12,373 nt of DNA from Actinomycetes bacterium (lineage in GTDB: Bacteria > Actinomycetota > Acidimicrobiia > Acidimicrobiales > RAAP-2), in the NCBI GenBank assembly GCA_021799915.1, contig JAJYZN010000073.1:1-12373 (forward strand), written 5' to 3'. The notes under the pieces were generated by a model. The model was given only the letters and a program-made list of their open reading frames with translations, was not told where the DNA came from and did not search any database. Numbering within the stretch: position 1 is the stretch's first letter; each line of letters starts with the position of its first letter. Made by a program: the position numbers and the translations under genes. This document shows positions 1 through 6,530 of this stretch, in pieces.

Positions 1-108
1 GGAGGCCATTACTCGCGACTGCAGTCGCTCCCGATCACCGATTTCCGCCGTCGCATCGGGCGCGGCGCCCGACGGGTCGAGGAGCAGACGGGTGGTCCGG
101 CTGCGTGA
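1..108 (+). CDS. C-terminal end of upstream gene, probably Wadjet SMC-like ATPase JetC (partial)
   Basis: Reading frame 1 is open from the window edge to a TGA at 106-108 and gives 35 residues, with a basic stretch around residues 16-26. The TGA overlaps the GTG of the next gene (GTGA), the tight coupling typical of a defence operon. The segment is too short to identify by itself. The assignment to jetC (MksB-like SMC ATPase that loads on and loops plasmid DNA) rests on the usual jetA-jetB-jetC-jetD order and on the sure jetD downstream. Alternatively it is the end of another operon member. No ATPase motif falls inside the visible part. Confidence 0.5.
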   Translation, partial: GGHYSRLQSLPITDFRRRIGRGARRVEEQTGGPAA

Positions 109-1403
109 CCCCGCGCCGGCAGTCGACATCGCCGTGGACTTCGGCCTCGGACATCCTCGACCTTTTGCGCCGGCGCTGGGGGCGGGGCGTCTACCTACGT
201 CGCCACGCTTCGGGAGAAGCATGGGAGCCGGTCACCGTGCCGGTCCGGGGTCCTGACTCGTCACAGCTCTTGAACCGGCTCGATGATGTCCGCCGGTGGC
301 TCGCCCGTTTCGAGAAGGAGGCTGCCGGCCTCGACATCGAGTACCGGGTCGTCCAAAGTCGCGTGCTCGGCCCGAACCGCATACCAGTGCGGGTCACCGC
401 CCGATCCTTCGAGCAGTTGGCGACGGCGATCGGACGAATCGACGACGCTGCACTGTTCGACGAGCTGCTGGCTCATACCGTCGCCGTCGTTCCCCGCTTG
501 GAGCCGTGGGTTCGGAACCACCCCATGATCGTGTTGCAGCATGCGACCGTGTGGGACAGGGCTCTCGCCACCACCGCTTGGATCGACCAGCATGACGTCT
601 CCGGTCTGTACCTGCGCCAGATCAACGCCGAGGGTGTCGACACCAAGTTCGTCGAGCGTCACCACCGCCTTCTCGATGCCCTTCTCTGCGAGGTGCTGGC
701 GCCGGAGAGGATCGGAGCCACCGATAGCGCTGGTGGCGGCTTCACCGCGAAGTTCGGGTTCCGCTCGAAACCCAGCTACACGCGCCTGCGCTTCCTCGAC
801 CCAGCGCTCGAGCTGGTTGCCGGACTTTCCGAGTTGACGGCCCGGACCGAGGAGCTTATTGCGGCGGCGCCAGTTGCGGAGAGGGTGTTCATTGTCGAGA
901 ACGAGATCACCTACCTTGCCTTTCCCGAGGTTGCCAAGTCTGTTGTGGTCTTCGGGTCCGGGTTCGCGCTCGGTGGCCTCGCCCGGTTTGGCCGCTCGTC
1001 GTGGTTGTCGGACCGAGAGGTCGTCTACTGGGGTGACATCGACACCCACGGGTTCGACATCCTCAGCCGACTGCGCGGCGCGTATCCATCGGTCCGGTCG
1101 ATCCTGATGGACCGAGAGACCCTGCTCTCCCACCGCCGGCAGTGGGCGGTCGAAGACGCCCCCACCAACCGGACGCTCTCCTACCTCACGCCGGACGAGG
1201 CCTCCTTGTACCGGGACCTCGTCGAGGGCGCGTACGGCGACTCGATCCGCCTCGAGCAGGAACGTGTGAACTTCTCTCTCCTCCAACGAGCTGTGGGGAA
1301 CAGGGGCGCCGGGGCGCCGGAACGCCAATCGACAGACGTCGTCCGAGCACTGCCAGTTGGTACCGACCCGCAAGGATCACCTCGGCGACAGCCGCTCCGG
1401 TGA
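105..1403 (+). CDS. jetD: Wadjet anti-plasmid system nuclease subunit JetD (DUF3322-DUF2220 protein)
   Basis: JetD (MksG) is the Toprim-related nuclease that cuts circular plasmid DNA once the JetABC SMC complex has extruded it. The 432-residue product has an N-terminal DUF3322-like half (about 15-195, with the opening pattern ILDLLRRRWGRGVYLRR) and a C-terminal DUF2220/Toprim half (about 210-395). The Toprim metal ligands are visible: E265 in FIVENEITYLAFP, and D311 and D313 in YWGDIDTHGFD. The family's closing motif, RLEQERVNF, ends near residue 390. About 35 further residues, rich in Gly, Arg, Pro and Gln, follow and do not resemble the family. The GTG start overlaps the upstream stop by 4 bases. 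JetA and JetB are not in the window, so completeness of the system cannot be judged. The family call is firm. Confidence 0.9.
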   Translation: MTPRRQSTSPWTSASDILDLLRRRWGRGVYLRRHASGEAWEPVTVPVRGPDSSQLLNRLDDVRRWLARFEKEAAGLDIEYRVVQSRVLGPNRIPVRVTARSFEQLATAIGRIDDAALFDELLAHTVAVVPRLEPWVRNHPMIVLQHATVWDRALATTAWIDQHDVSGLYLRQINAEGVDTKFVERHHRLLDALLCEVLAPERIGATDSAGGGFTAKFGFRSKPSYTRLRFLDPALELVAGLSELTARTEELIAAAPVAERVFIVENEITYLAFPEVAKSVVVFGSGFALGGLARFGRSSWLSDREVVYWGDIDTHGFDILSRLRGAYPSVRSILMDRETLLSHRRQWAVEDAPTNRTLSYLTPDEASLYRDLVEGAYGDSIRLEQERVNFSLLQRAVGNRGAGAPERQSTDVVRALPVGTDPQGSPRRQPLR

Positions 1404-1432
1404 CCATCCGCGCTCCTGTTGTCGACGACCGT

Positions 1433-1438
1433 TACAAT
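1433..1438 (+). promoter_or_regulatory. Candidate -10 box for mec
   Basis: TACAAT lies 3 bases before the first mec ATG (1442) and 9 bases before the second in-frame ATG (1448). No convincing -35 is seen 16-18 bases upstream. If active, it would give mec its own, nearly leaderless transcript independent of the Wadjet operon, and would favour the start at 1448. Confidence 0.35.
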
Positions 1439-1441
1439 CCG

Positions 1442-1870
1442 ATGACAATGCTCTGGCTGCCCAATGATCTCTACGCGGAAATGGTGAGCCACTGTCTCGT
1501 GGGCCTCCCCGACGAGTCGTGCGGCCTGCTGGCCGGCGATGCCGACGCTGCCGAAGTGTCGGCCTGCTACCCGGCCCGTAACGCCGCCGAGTCGGCGAAG
1601 CTCTATACGGTCGACCCCCGCGACATGCTCCAAGCCGATCGGGATGCCGAGGCGAAAGGCCTCGAGATCATCGGGGTGTACCACTCCCACACGCACACCG
1701 ACGCCTACCCCTCGCCTACCGACGTCGACCAGGCTCCCGACCCTGCGTGGCACTACGTGATCGTCTCGCTCCGCGACACCCATCCCGTGGTCCGCAGCTT
1801 CACGATCGTCGGTGGCGAACCGGAAGAGGAGTCCGTCGTCGTCCTGAGCGACGCCCTCGTCGCCGGCTGA
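1442..1870 (+). CDS. mec: Mec-type JAMM metallopeptidase releasing cysteine from CysO
   Basis: This is a zinc-dependent M67/JAMM peptidase that hydrolyses the CysO-cysteine adduct to free cysteine and CysO. The 142-residue product has the complete JAMM signature: E25 in PDESCGLLAG, then H81-S-H83, S91 and D94 in HSHTHTDAYPSPTD. From memory it aligns along its length with M. tuberculosis Mec (Rv1334), including the late WHYVIVSLRD and RSF.IV segments. The neighbours cysO and cysM confirm the role. The start is set at ATG 1442; ATG 1448 is equally possible, and neither has a clear Shine-Dalgarno. The frame stays open 100 codons further upstream, but that part lies over jetD and is a shadow. A 372-bp gap separates it from cysO, unlike the compact mycobacterial arrangement. 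Confidence 0.93.
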   Translation: MTMLWLPNDLYAEMVSHCLVGLPDESCGLLAGDADAAEVSACYPARNAAESAKLYTVDPRDMLQADRDAEAKGLEIIGVYHSHTHTDAYPSPTDVDQAPDPAWHYVIVSLRDTHPVVRSFTIVGGEPEEESVVVLSDALVAG

Positions 1871-1977
1871 ACAATCCCGGATCCGCCCCGGAGAAGAAGC
1901 CGCCCCGCACAGCTACCGGTCCACAGATCTCGGACCAGCCGCGAACGGTCGCGCGCCGCGCTCCCGGCGATTCCCGT

Positions 1978-1983
1978 TAGAAT
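1978..1983 (+). promoter_or_regulatory. Candidate -10 box for cysO-cysM
   Basis: TAGAAT (in GTTAGAAT) is close to the bacterial -10 consensus and stands in locally AT-richer DNA. No good -35 hexamer is present at the usual distance. Transcription from it would give cysO a leader of about 250 bases containing the 12-bp repeats. Confidence 0.35.
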
Positions 1984-2144
1984 CTGGACCAGAACAGTCA
2001 ACTATTCAATGGACGTGGATCCAGCCCGTCACCGTCGGCTTGCTCGGCCCGGGCATGCCGTGGGCCGTCACCAGGGCATCTGGGCTCGACAGTGATCGAG
2101 CGGCGGGCAGGGTCCGTCGCCAAGCCCGTGACAGGTTCGAAGCC

Positions 2145-2229
2145 AGACCCGCAACCAGACCCGCAACCAGAACCGCAAACAGACCCGCTACTTGACCCGA
2201 ATGCGAGACCCGATGCCAGACCCGCAACC
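2145..2229 (+). repeat. Degenerate 12-bp tandem repeat in the cysO leader
   Basis: Seven consecutive units follow the pattern AGACCCGCAACC. Units 1, 2 and 7 (2145-2156, 2157-2168, 2218-2229) are identical. Units 3 (2169-2180), 4 (2181-2192), 5 (2193-2205, one base longer) and 6 (2206-2217) are diverged. The last unit runs directly into the ribosome binding site. The period of 12 keeps all frames in phase over the first four units; in the cysO frame they read Thr-Arg-Asn-Gln. The role is unknown; an expanded microsatellite-like leader is the simplest view. Confidence 0.85.
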
Positions 2230-2242
2230 AGAGGAGGCTCTC

Positions 2243-2518
2243 GTGCCCGTCGATGTCCGCCTACCGACCCTTCTTCGCTCCCAGACCGGTGGCCGTTCGA
2301 CGGTCTCGGTCGAGGGCAAGACCATCGGCGACGTGCTGCACGACCTCGTGGTCCAGTACCCGGGCATGAAGGGCCAGCTCCTGAACGACGATGGGACGCT
2401 GCATCGCTTCGTGAACGTCTACGTGAACGACGACGATGTCCGCTACCTCCAAGTGCTCGATACCCCCGTCAATCCCGGTGACGAGGTGTCGATCCTGCCG
2501 GCTGTGGCCGGCGGCTGA
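2243..2518 (+). CDS. cysO: Sulfur carrier protein CysO (ThiS/MoaD-like)
   Basis: This small ubiquitin-like protein carries sulfur as a thiocarboxylate on its C-terminal glycine and donates it to CysM. The 91-residue product ends in AVAGG with the obligatory Gly-Gly. It contains the conserved HRFVNVYVNDDDVR core (about residues 54-67) and a ThiS/MoaD beta-grasp pattern, matching M. tuberculosis CysO over its length. GTG 2243 is chosen because AGAGGAGG (2230-2237) lies 5 bases before it and because the encoded N terminus (VDVRLPTLLR) begins where the family begins. The frame is open further upstream through the repeats (a TTG at 2192), but that would add 17 non-family residues. It lies 44 bases upstream of cysM, its partner enzyme. 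Activation would need a MoeB/MoeZ-type enzyme, which is not in the window. Confidence 0.95.
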   Translation: MPVDVRLPTLLRSQTGGRSTVSVEGKTIGDVLHDLVVQYPGMKGQLLNDDGTLHRFVNVYVNDDDVRYLQVLDTPVNPGDEVSILPAVAGG

Positions 2519-2562
2519 GGCGAGCGCGGCCAACGACCAGTCTCGGATCGCGTTCGGCTCCC

Positions 2563-3528
2563 ATGGCTCCCTACGACTCCATCCTCGGTCTCATCGGCAA
2601 CACCCCGTTGGTCGAGGTGAGCCAGTTGAGCCCCAATCCGCGCGCTCGGATCCTCATGAAGCTCGAGGGACGGAACCCGGGCGGATCGGTGAAGGACCGG
2701 GTGGCACTCGCCCTGGTCGAGCAAGCAGAGAAGGACGGGATCTTGGAGCCCGGCCGGAAAGGGCAGGTCCTCATCGAGCCCACCTCGGGCAACACGGGTA
2801 TCGGGCTGGCGCTGGTGTGCCGGGTGAAGGGGTACCACCTCAAGGTGGTCCTGCCGACGAACGTGTCGGTCGAGCGCCGCCAGCTGCTCGAGCTCTGGGG
2901 AGCAGAGATCATCGAGTCTCCGGGCTCGGAAGGCTCCAACGGTGCGGTGCGTCTGGCCCGTGAGCTGGCTGCATCGCACCCCGAGTGGGTGTTCTTGTAC
3001 CAGTACGCCAACCCGGCCAATCCGTCTGCCCACTACGAGGGGACTGGACCCGAGATCTGGCGGGACTGCCCCGAGGTCACCCACTTCGTGGCCGGGCTCG
3101 GCACGTCGGGCACGCTCCTCGGTGCAGGGCGGTACTTGAAGGACCAGAACCCGGCGGTGAAGGTGTGGGCGGTGGAGCCACCGGCCGGCGAGATGGTGGA
3201 CGGGCTCCGCAACCTCGACGACGGCTACATCCCGCCGATCTTCGAAGAGCTCGGCGGGGCGGCGCTACTGGACCGCAAGACCGTCGTCCGTCCGCGCGAG
3301 TCGATCGAGTGGACCAGGCGCCTGGCAGACGTCGGCCTGTTTGTCGGGATCTCCTCGGGGGCGGCGATGGCCGGTGCCGCACGGTGCGCCGGCGAGGTGC
3401 CAGACGATGGGCAAGCGGTCATCGTGGTGATCTCGGCCGACGACGGGTGGAAGTACCTGTCCACCGGCGCGTGGACCGACGATCTCGACGAAGTGGTCGA
3501 GCGGGCGAATTCGATCATCTACTTCTGA
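2563..3528 (+). CDS. cysM: O-phosphoserine sulfhydrylase CysM (CysO-dependent cysteine synthase)
   Basis: This PLP-dependent fold-type II enzyme combines O-phosphoserine with CysO-thiocarboxylate to make CysO-cysteine. The 321-residue product has the PLP lysine K44 in NPGGSVKDR, the substrate loop TSGNTG at 74-79, and the PLP-phosphate loop GLGTSGTL at 178-185. It also keeps R216 in GLRNLDDGY, the position that in M. tuberculosis CysM (Arg220) selects O-phosphoserine over O-acetylserine; the equivalence comes from by-eye alignment. The N terminus (PYDSILGLIGNTPL) aligns with the mycobacterial start, fixing ATG 2563 although no strong Shine-Dalgarno precedes it, so translation may be coupled to cysO. 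Together with mec and cysO it forms an oxidant-tolerant route to cysteine. The C-terminal tail (ANSIIYF) differs from the mycobacterial one. Confidence 0.95.
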   Translation: MAPYDSILGLIGNTPLVEVSQLSPNPRARILMKLEGRNPGGSVKDRVALALVEQAEKDGILEPGRKGQVLIEPTSGNTGIGLALVCRVKGYHLKVVLPTNVSVERRQLLELWGAEIIESPGSEGSNGAVRLARELAASHPEWVFLYQYANPANPSAHYEGTGPEIWRDCPEVTHFVAGLGTSGTLLGAGRYLKDQNPAVKVWAVEPPAGEMVDGLRNLDDGYIPPIFEELGGAALLDRKTVVRPRESIEWTRRLADVGLFVGISSGAAMAGAARCAGEVPDDGQAVIVVISADDGWKYLSTGAWTDDLDEVVERANSIIYF

Positions 3529-3555
3529 TGTGATCTTCTCGCCACCTTGCGTTCG

Positions 3556-3613
3556 GTGGGCCGAGTGTGACGCGCCGGACCGAGGTGCGGCGGCATCACG
3601 CCTCGCGGCCCAC
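3556..3613 (+). terminator. Long nested hairpin after cysM
   Basis: GTGGGCCG (3556-3563) pairs perfectly with CGGCCCAC (3606-3613). GTGA (3567-3570) can pair with TCAC (3596-3599) inside it. The structure starts 27 bases after the cysM stop and is followed by an AC-rich run rather than T residues. It is a plausible factor-assisted terminator or 3' stabiliser of the cysO-cysM message. Confidence 0.35.
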
Positions 3614-3632
3614 ACCCCACACCCCAATGGCC

Positions 3633-3638
3633 TACGGT
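3633..3638 (+). promoter_or_regulatory. Candidate -10 box for rph-rdgB
   Basis: TACGGT fits the actinobacterial TANNNT pattern. It lies in the 12-base string CTACGGTGTCGG (3632-3643), which recurs exactly at 6587-6598 ahead of the hotdog-fold genes. Transcription would start near 3645, leaving a leader of about 58 bases. GGTGTCGGCC (3636-3645) and GGCCGGCACC (3661-3670) form an interrupted inverted repeat across the site. Confidence 0.4.
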
Positions 3639-3702
3639 GTCGGCCGGTGCTCGTCAGCTCGGCCGGCACCCAGACGAGACCCGAGATCGAGGAGGAGCGG
3701 AG

Positions 3703-4476
3703 ATGAGCGAGGCCACTGGTGGCCAGGGCAATGACCGGTTGCTGCGACGCGCGGACGGCCGCATGCTCGACGAGCTCCGGCCAGTGTCGTTCCAGCGGGA
3801 CTTCACCGTGTTCGCGCCGGGTTCGGTGCTGGTGTCGATGGGTCGGACGAAAGTGCTGTGCACGGCCTCGCTGGAAGAGCGGATCCCGCCCTGGCTGCGC
3901 GGCAGTGGCAAGGGATGGGTGACGGCCGAGTACTCGATGCTCCCGGGCTCGACGGCTGAGCGCGCCGGCCGCGAAGCGGCCAAAGGCAAGCAGTCCGGCC
4001 GTACCCAGGAGATCCAGCGGCTTATCGCCCGATCGCTGCGAGCCGTCTGCGACCTGGTCGTCTTGGGCGAGGCCCAGGTCACGGTCGACTGCGACGTCCT
4101 CCAGGCCGATGGCGGGACTCGCACCGCGTCGATCTGCGGTGCGTACGTGGCGCTCCACGACGCGTGCTCCCGGATGCTGGCCGATGGCAGGATCTCGGCC
4201 CATCCGCTCGCCGATGCGGTGGCCGCGGTGTCGGTCGGCATCGTCGACGGGGTCCCGATGCTGGATCTTCCCTACGAGGAGGACTCCCGGGCCGAGGTCG
4301 ACATGAACGTCGTGATGACCGGCGGAGGGCGCTTCGTGGAGGTGCAGGGCACTGCAGAGGGCCAGGCGTTCAGCCGGGGGGAGCTAGACGATCTCCTGGC
4401 CCTTGCCGAGAGCGGCATCGCACAACTGCTGGCCGCCCAGGCGGCAGTCCTGGCCGACCCGCCTCCGCCTCGATGA
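3703..4476 (+). CDS. rph: Ribonuclease PH
   Basis: This phosphate-dependent 3'-5' exoribonuclease trims tRNA 3' ends. The 257-residue product is of normal family length. Visible family segments are the N-terminal [20 protein letters not shown], then [32 protein letters not shown], the basic [12 protein letters not shown], and [21 protein letters not shown], whose Gly-Gly-Thr-Arg lies in the phosphate site. ATG 3703 is preceded by GGAGGAG (3691-3697) and starts where the family starts; an upstream in-frame start at 3637 would overlap the promoter. The last bases overlap rdgB (ATGA). The rph-rdgB pair after the cysteine cluster is the mycobacterial order (Rv1340-Rv1341). Confidence 0.96.
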   Translation: MSEATGGQGNDRLLRRADGRMLDELRPVSFQRDFTVFAPGSVLVSMGRTKVLCTASLEERIPPWLRGSGKGWVTAEYSMLPGSTAERAGREAAKGKQSGRTQEIQRLIARSLRAVCDLVVLGEAQVTVDCDVLQADGGTRTASICGAYVALHDACSRMLADGRISAHPLADAVAAVSVGIVDGVPMLDLPYEEDSRAEVDMNVVMTGGGRFVEVQGTAEGQAFSRGELDDLLALAESGIAQLLAAQAAVLADPPPPR

Positions 4477-5090
4477 GCCCGGGCGCCGGCCCCCTCCGGC
4501 TGGTCCTCGCCACGGCGAACCAGGACAAGGCAGCAGAGATCGCCGCCATTCTCGCGGCGGTGCCGGCGGTGGAACTGCTGGGTCGCCCGGCGGATGTGCC
4601 AGACGTCGAGGAGACTGGGTCCACGCTGGTGGAGAATGCTCGGCTGAAGGCGCGGTCCCTGGTGCACGCCACGGGTCAGGCGGCAGTGGCCGACGACACC
4701 GGGTTGGAAGTCGACGCGCTCGGCGGAGCGCCGGGGGTCTACTCGGCTCGCTACGCCGGCCCGGGCGCCGGCTACGCCGACAACGTCGCCAAGCTGCTGA
4801 GCGAGCTGGCGGGACTCGCCGATGCCGGGGGCGAGCGCCGGGCACGGTTCGTCACCGTGGCCCTGGTGGCCTTTCCCGACGGGCGTGAGGTGGTGGCCGA
4901 AGGGGTGGTCGACGGGTTCATCTCCAGCGCACCCAGAGGATCGGGCGGGTTCGGCTATGACCCGATCTTCGTCCCCGACGAGGGCGGGGGACTGACGTTC
5001 GCAGAGATGCCGCCTGTCGGCAAGCACGCGATTTCCCACCGGGGACGCGCATTTCGCGCCCTGGCTGACCGGCTCGCCCACGACGGCTGA
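4473..5090 (+). CDS. rdgB: RdgB/HAM1 dITP/XTP pyrophosphatase
   Basis: This enzyme hydrolyses non-canonical purine triphosphates (dITP, ITP, XTP) to monophosphates and so keeps them out of DNA and RNA. The 205-residue product has the nucleotide-binding [12 protein letters not shown] (residues 12-23, with K19), [14 protein letters not shown] (46-59), the metal-binding [20 protein letters not shown] beginning at residue 72, FGYDPIFVP, and the C-terminal SHRGRAF. ATG 4473 overlaps the rph stop by 4 bases, so translation is probably coupled. In that frame a longer open stretch extends into rph but is a shadow. The gene ends against the convergent doxX-like gene across a hairpin. Confidence 0.96.
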   Translation: MSPGAGPLRLVLATANQDKAAEIAAILAAVPAVELLGRPADVPDVEETGSTLVENARLKARSLVHATGQAAVADDTGLEVDALGGAPGVYSARYAGPGAGYADNVAKLLSELAGLADAGGERRARFVTVALVAFPDGREVVAEGVVDGFISSAPRGSGGFGYDPIFVPDEGGGLTFAEMPPVGKHAISHRGRAFRALADRLAHDG

Positions 5091-5112
5091 GCTCGAGCCG
5101 CCGGCCTCAGCC
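5085..5112. terminator. Symmetric hairpin between convergent rdgB and doxX-like gene
   Basis: GGCTGAG (5085-5091) pairs with CTCAGCC (5106-5112) around a 14-base loop that can itself fold (GCC/GGC). It overlaps the rdgB stop and lies against the stop of the minus-strand gene, the right place for a bidirectional terminator. There is no T tract. Confidence 0.4.
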
Positions 5113-5658
5113 TCAGTCTCCGTCTCCTTGCGCGGCCGCCACAGGCTTCTCGGGGCGCCAGAAGCCGAGCAGCAGCAGAGCGGCGCCTCCGCCGCCCGCA
5201 CCCAGGGCGATGGCGAAGCCGGTCCACCCCCACAGATGCTGGAGCGCCGGCACCTGGCCGTCGATGCTCCAGGCGCCCGGACCGAGGGTGGCCACCACGA
5301 TGCCGAGCAAGGTGAGCGTCATGACGTACTCCCAGCCCTCGCCCGGTCGGAAGATGAAGAAGCCGTTCTTCAGGTGGTTGGTGATCCAGGCCACGAGCAT
5401 GACCCCGACGACTCCGGCCCCTCCGAAGGGGGTGAGGAGCCCGAGCACGAGCAGCGCCCCGGCGCCGATCTCGGTCAAGCTCGCAGTCCAGGCGTGCAGG
5501 ACCCCTGGCTTCATTCCCAGGCTCTCGAACCACCGCCCGGTCCCCGGGATCTTCCCTCCCCCGAAGATGTGGTTGATCCCGTGGGCGAGGAACACCGCGC
5601 CCAGTCCGACCCGCAGGACCAGGAGAGCCAGGTCCGCAGCGTGCGGGGTCGGGTTCAT
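5113..5658 (-). CDS. DoxX-family integral membrane protein
   Basis: The 181-residue product begins with a DoxX-like segment, LLVLRVGLGAVFLAHGINHIFG (given here as residues about 12-33), followed by a polar loop containing GRWFESLGMKPG. About four hydrophobic stretches are visible: near 10-28, 66-92, 113-128 and 143-168. A second family-like piece, TPFGGAGVVGVMLVAWITNH, falls in the second to third segment. DoxX proteins are small membrane proteins linked to redox and respiratory functions in various bacteria; the role here is unknown. Its ATG overlaps the stop of the crotonase gene by 4 bases, so the two are one transcription and probably one translation unit. The C terminus is short and acidic (QGDGD). 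Confidence 0.85.
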   Translation of the reverse strand: MNPTPHAADLALLVLRVGLGAVFLAHGINHIFGGGKIPGTGRWFESLGMKPGVLHAWTASLTEIGAGALLVLGLLTPFGGAGVVGVMLVAWITNHLKNGFFIFRPGEGWEYVMTLTLLGIVVATLGPGAWSIDGQVPALQHLWGWTGFAIALGAGGGGAALLLLGFWRPEKPVAAAQGDGD

Positions 5659-6524
5659 CGGATCCTCGGCGTGGTCCGCACGCCCGAGGCAAAAGTCGCC
5701 TGCCCCTCGGCCAGGCTCTCCCGGTCAGTCCCCAATCCGACGAACGCCCAGGCGAGGCCGAGGGACTGCCCTCGTGACAGCTCACGCCCGGCCCACAGCG
5801 CCCGCAGCGTTCCCTGTACGGCCAAGGCCGGTGCCCGGGCGATCTGTTCGGCGACCCAGCCGGCCCGCTGGTTGAGCTCGGCTGCCGGGCAGACCTCGGA
5901 GACGAGCCCGATCTGGTGGGCACGCTCGGCCGACATGCGTTCGGCGTTCCCGAGCAGGGTGAGGCGCACGATCTCGCCGAAGGGCATCTTGGGCAGGAGT
6001 TGCAGGGGCTCGAACCCGGCGGCCATGCCGTAGGAGACGTGAGGGTCGAAGAACGTCGCGTGGTCGGCGGCGACGATGATGTCCACCTCCCCGAGCATGT
6101 AGAAGGCCCCTCCGCAGGCCATGCCGTTCACCGCAGCGACCACCGGCTTCCACAAGTCGTTCGATTTGGGTCCGAGGCGCTCGCCGGGGTCGTCGAACAT
6201 GAACGGCGTCGAGCAGGACCCGACGTGCACGGGCTCCGGCCCGGCGCCGGGATCCGGCCCCGAGCCCGCGCTCCTGGCATTGGCGTTGGTCTCCCGGGCG
6301 TCTCCCATGACTTCGCCGCGGTCGATCCCGGTGCAGAAGGCCTTGCTCCCCGCCCCGGTGAGCACGATCGCCCGGACGGCGTCGTCCTGGCGCAGCCACC
6401 GCCACACCGTCTGGAGCTCGTGCTGCATCGCAGCGTTGAAGGCGTTGTGGACTTCGGGGCGGTTGAGGGTGACCCAGGCGACGCCGTCGCGCGCCTCGTA
6501 GGTGATGGTCTCCAGTTCGGCCAC
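5655..6524 (-). CDS. Crotonase-superfamily (enoyl-CoA hydratase/isomerase-like) protein, atypical active site
   Basis: The fold is clear: VAWVTLNRPEVHNAFNAAM (residues 15-33), oxyanion-hole segments GSKAFCTGID (59-68) and AAVNGMACGGAF (130-141), then EVDIIVAADHATFFDP (146-161). Such enzymes act on acyl-CoA thioesters. By-eye alignment puts Y142 and H162 where classical enoyl-CoA hydratases have their two catalytic glutamates, so simple hydratase activity is doubtful. Residues about 74-120 form an enlarged Gly/Pro/Asp-rich loop between the two oxyanion-hole parts. The GTG start at 6524 lies 6 bases after a -10-like TAACGT, consistent with a leaderless message. It is coupled by a 4-base overlap to the DoxX-like gene and divergent from the hotdog genes. 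The substrate is unknown. Confidence 0.85.
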   Translation of the reverse strand: MAELETITYEARDGVAWVTLNRPEVHNAFNAAMQHELQTVWRWLRQDDAVRAIVLTGAGSKAFCTGIDRGEVMGDARETNANARSAGSGPDPGAGPEPVHVGSCSTPFMFDDPGERLGPKSNDLWKPVVAAVNGMACGGAFYMLGEVDIIVAADHATFFDPHVSYGMAAGFEPLQLLPKMPFGEIVRLTLLGNAERMSAERAHQIGLVSEVCPAAELNQRAGWVAEQIARAPALAVQGTLRALWAGRELSRGQSLGLAWAFVGLGTDRESLAEGQATFASGVRTTPRIR

Positions 6525-6530
6525 GGCGAC

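Larger units (their letters stand above)
1871..2242 (+). other. Long mec-cysO intergenic region
   Basis: No supported gene lies in these 372 bases. They hold a candidate -10 (TAGAAT, 1978-1983), a cluster of 12-bp repeats (2145-2229) and the cysO ribosome binding site (2230-2237). A 28-codon ATG frame at 2009-2095 has no Shine-Dalgarno and no cysteine codons, so a cysteine-sensing leader peptide is not supported. Confidence 0.6.

Noticed and set aside
2009..2095. 28-codon ATG frame in the cysO leader as a cysteine-sensing leader peptide
   Set aside because: It contains no cysteine codon and has no ribosome binding site.
2131..2146. GGTTCGAAGCC, looking like a tRNA T-loop
   Set aside because: The flanking 5-base arms (GACAG and GCCAG) do not pair, and no acceptor or anticodon stem is found around it.
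2145..2229. CRISPR array
   Set aside because: The units are 12 bases and directly adjacent with no unique spacers, and there are no cas genes.
2092..2481. 129-codon plus-strand frame with Pro-Asp-Gln repeats
   Set aside because: Its repeats are the 12-bp DNA repeat read in another frame, and most of the rest lies over cysO, which is certain.
1442..2518. JAMM peptidase plus ubiquitin-like protein beside a defence gene, as in ubiquitin-like antiphage operons
   Set aside because: Both proteins match the Mec and CysO of cysteine biosynthesis along their length, cysM follows, and no E1- or E2-like gene is present. The closeness to jetD is an accident of insertion or neighbourhood.
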